DNA of 64,000 bases, taken from Geminicoccaceae bacterium. Its GTDB lineage: Bacteria; Pseudomonadota; Alphaproteobacteria; Geminicoccales; Geminicoccaceae. The notes below the pieces were generated by a model that ran no database searches, was not told where the DNA came from, and saw only the letters and a list, made by a program, of their open reading frames with translations. Positions 62,168-64,000 of this stretch are shown piece after piece. Made by a program: the position numbers and the translations under genes. The stretch's first letter is position 1. The number at the start of each line of letters is the position of its first letter. The stretch is from the NCBI GenBank assembly GCA_025999455.1, contig AP024683.1, positions 2,456,451 through 2,520,450 of the forward strand, in the 5' to 3' direction.

Positions 62168-62800
62168 ATGAGCGGGTTCGCCACGATCGCCACGATCATG
62201 GCCGTGTTCGTGCCGGCCCTCCTTCTGCCCGGCCCCGACTTCGTGGGCGTGCTGCGCGCCACGATCGCCGTCGGACGGAGCGCCGGGCTGCGCGCCGCCG
62301 CGGGCGTGGCGATCGGCCTCACCCTCTACGCCACGGCCGGGCTTCTCGGCCTCTCGGCCATACTCGTGCGCTTCGAATGGCTCGCCTGCGCGGTGCGGAT
62401 CGCCGGCGGCTGCTACCTCGTCTGGCTCGGCATCGGACTCCTGCGCAGCCGCGGGGCGGGTCCCGCCGACGATCCCGGACCCACGCCCGGGCGCGGCGGG
62501 GCCTTCCTCTTCGGGCTCTCGGTGGCGCTCACCAACCCCAAGGCGATCGTCCTCTTCGCGGGCCTGTTCGCCACCTCGGTCGGCCCCGCGACGCCGGCCT
62601 GGGTGCACGCCACCCTCGTCCTCCTCGTGGGCCTCCTCTCCCTCGCCTGGTACGCGCTCGTCGCCTCGCTCCTGGGCGCCGCTCGCGCCCAGGAGCGCCT
62701 CGCCCACGCGCGTCGGGCGATCGACCGTGTGGCCGGCGGCTGCTTCCTCTCGTTCGGAGGCAAGGTCCTGGCCGACGCGCGCAGCCCGCTTTCCCCCTGA
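62168..62800 (+). CDS. LysE/RhtB-family amino acid exporter
   Basis: 210-residue inner-membrane protein with about six hydrophobic helices. LLLPGPDFVGVLRATIAVGR in helix 1 and VALTNPKAIVLFAGLFA in helix 4 are the family signatures. Members export amino acids such as homoserine, threonine or lysine. ATG at 62168 is 12 bp after the amidase stop, so the two are probably co-transcribed. Confidence 0.92.
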   Translation: MSGFATIATIMAVFVPALLLPGPDFVGVLRATIAVGRSAGLRAAAGVAIGLTLYATAGLLGLSAILVRFEWLACAVRIAGGCYLVWLGIGLLRSRGAGPADDPGPTPGRGGAFLFGLSVALTNPKAIVLFAGLFATSVGPATPAWVHATLVLLVGLLSLAWYALVASLLGAARAQERLAHARRAIDRVAGGCFLSFGGKVLADARSPLSP

Positions 62801-62885
62801 GCGGCGACCGGCGCTGCGGCGCCTTGCTCCGGCCCGGCCCCGACCCTAAGGTCCGCGCCGCCTCGAGCCCCGGGAGGTCCGATCG

Positions 62886-64000
62886 ATGCTCAAGCTCGCC
62901 GCCGGCATGGCCCGTCTCGGCACCGAGAGCGCCTTCGAGGTGCTGGCGCGCGCCACCAAGCTCAAAGAGGCCGGCCGCGACATCATCAATCTCGGCATCG
63001 GCCAGCCCGACTTCCCGACCCCGCCCAACATCGTCGAGGCGGCGGTCAAGGCGCTCCGGGACGGCCATCACGGCTACACGCCCGCGAACGGGATCCGGCC
63101 TTTGCGCGAGGCCGTGGCCGAGGACATGTGGAACCGCCGCGGCGTCCAGATCGACCCGGACCGGATCGTCATCGTCCCGGGCGGCAAGGTCACGATGTTC
63201 ATGGCGATCGCCATGTTCGGCGAGCCCGGCGCCGAGATCCTCTACCCCGATCCCGGCTTTCCCATTTACCGCTCGCTCATCGAGTGGACCGGGGCGAAAG
63301 CGGTCCCGATCGCGCTCCACGAATCGAAAGGCTACGCCTTCTCGGCCGAGGAGGTCCTCGCGCAGATCACGCCGCGGACCCGGCTCTTGATCGTCAACAG
63401 CCCGGCCAACCCGACGGGCGGGGTCGTGCCGCGCGAGGAGCTCGACAAGCTGGTCGACGGGCTCCGGGCGCATCCCCACGTCGCCGTGCTGTCGGACGAG
63501 ATCTACGCGCGGATCGTCTACGACGGCGTCCCGCACGCCTCGATGACGGCCTACCCGGAGCTCGAGGACCGGCTGATCCTGCTCGACGGCTGGTCCAAGA
63601 CCTACGCCATGACGGGCTGGCGGCTGGGTTGGGGCGTGTGGCCGAAGCACCTGGTCGAGCACGCCACGCGCCTCGCCATCAACACCCATTCCTGCGTGAA
63701 CGCCGCGACCCAGTGGGCGGGCATCGAGGCGCTCAAAGGACCGCAGGACGCGGTGGAGGCGATGGTCCAGGCCTTCGACCGGCGCCGTAAGGTCATCGTC
63801 GAGGAGCTCAACCGGATTCCGGGCTTCCGCTGCCCGATGCCGGGTGGCGCCTTCTACGCCTTCCCCAACATCACCGGGACCGGCCGCGACGCCCGAACGC
63901 TCCAGGACGAGCTCCTCGAAAAGGCCGGCGTGGCCGTGGTGAGCGGCACCTCCTTCGGCATCTACGGCGAAGGCTATCTCCGCTTCTCCTACGCCGCCTC
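62886..64000 (+). CDS. Class I PLP-dependent aminotransferase (3' end outside window)
   Basis: 371 residues visible, still open at the window end. INLGIGQPDFPTPPNIVEAA, HGYTPANGIRPLREAV, IVPGGKVTMFMAIAMFGEPG, NSPANPTGGV (Asn175), SDEIYARIVYDG (Asp204, Tyr207) and GWSKTYAMTGWRLGWG (PLP Lys238, Arg246) show a fold-type I aspartate/alanine aminotransferase. The substrate is probably an alpha-amino acid with 2-oxoglutarate or pyruvate; not resolvable. ATG at 62886 follows GGGAGGTCCGATCG. Confidence 0.93.
   Translation, partial: MLKLAAGMARLGTESAFEVLARATKLKEAGRDIINLGIGQPDFPTPPNIVEAAVKALRDGHHGYTPANGIRPLREAVAEDMWNRRGVQIDPDRIVIVPGGKVTMFMAIAMFGEPGAEILYPDPGFPIYRSLIEWTGAKAVPIALHESKGYAFSAEEVLAQITPRTRLLIVNSPANPTGGVVPREELDKLVDGLRAHPHVAVLSDEIYARIVYDGVPHASMTAYPELEDRLILLDGWSKTYAMTGWRLGWGVWPKHLVEHATRLAINTHSCVNAATQWAGIEALKGPQDAVEAMVQAFDRRRKVIVEELNRIPGFRCPMPGGAFYAFPNITGTGRDARTLQDELLEKAGVAVVSGTSFGIYGEGYLRFSYAA

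Noticed and set aside
53454..64000. Genomic island inserted at tRNA-Thr
   Set aside because: No integrase, no visible repeat of the tRNA 3' end, and the base composition looks like that of the rest of the window.

Overview
The window reads as a chromosomal segment of a high-GC alphaproteobacterium. No rRNA, integrase, transposase, phage gene or CRISPR array was seen. The evidence for the phylum is the gene order of the ribosomal superoperon (adenylate kinase between secY and rpsM, tRNA-Trp directly before secE), a gene for an ATP12-family F1-ATPase assembly chaperone (known from alphaproteobacteria and mitochondria), a zinc-free long-form ribosomal protein S14, and PccA/PccB. The genus cannot be told from this sequence alone.

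Layout. (1) 1-7.7 kb: a divergent pair of elongation factor P (cut by the window edge) and its lysylating enzyme EpmA; an orphan peptide-type ABC binding protein; a Bcr/CflA drug exporter; a small lipoprotein; a ZIP metal transporter; an unknown protein paired with exonuclease III; and a bacterial voltage-gated sodium channel. (2) 7.8-17.5 kb: the two propionyl-CoA carboxylase subunits, separated by a convergent glycosyltransferase; an unknown two-part protein; and a minus-strand unit HAD phosphatase - PEP synthase - ATP12 chaperone. (3) 17.6-18.5 kb: a plus-strand acetamidase/formamidase that shares a palindromic CTAG stop with rluC. (4) 18.5-52.6 kb: one continuous minus-strand run of gene-expression genes: tRNA-Tyr, tRNA-Gly, tRNA-Trp, secE, nusG, rplKAJL, rpoBC, rpsL, rpsG, fusA, tuf, the S10, spc and alpha ribosomal clusters, then degP-like protease, rarA and rluC closely coupled at the tail. 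Promoter-like sequences are visible before tRNA-Tyr, rplJ, rpsL and rpsM, and strong hairpins lie after rplL and rpoC. The usual second tuf gene is not present between tRNA-Gly and tRNA-Trp. (5) 52.7-64 kb: rlmB and tRNA-Thr, then an accessory-looking series: an orphan molybdenum hydroxylase large subunit, a small RTX-repeat protein, a D-threonine-aldolase-like enzyme, a tiny membrane protein, an enolase-superfamily dehydratase-like protein, a VapB/VapC toxin-antitoxin pair whose toxin lacks its expected stop, an amidase, a LysE exporter and an aminotransferase cut by the window end.

How the parts fit. The central 34 kb makes the translation and transcription machinery plus Sec export, with protein quality control (DegP-like), replication-fork repair (RarA) and rRNA pseudouridylation (RluC) attached downstream. 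The flanks carry uptake, export and catabolism of amides, D-amino acids and acid sugars, typical of a soil or aquatic heterotroph. I found no clear multi-gene novel system. The best leads are the VapC stop loss, the orphan molybdenum hydroxylase, the RTX protein, the unknown two-part protein at 12.8 kb, and the triple hairpin before rpoB.
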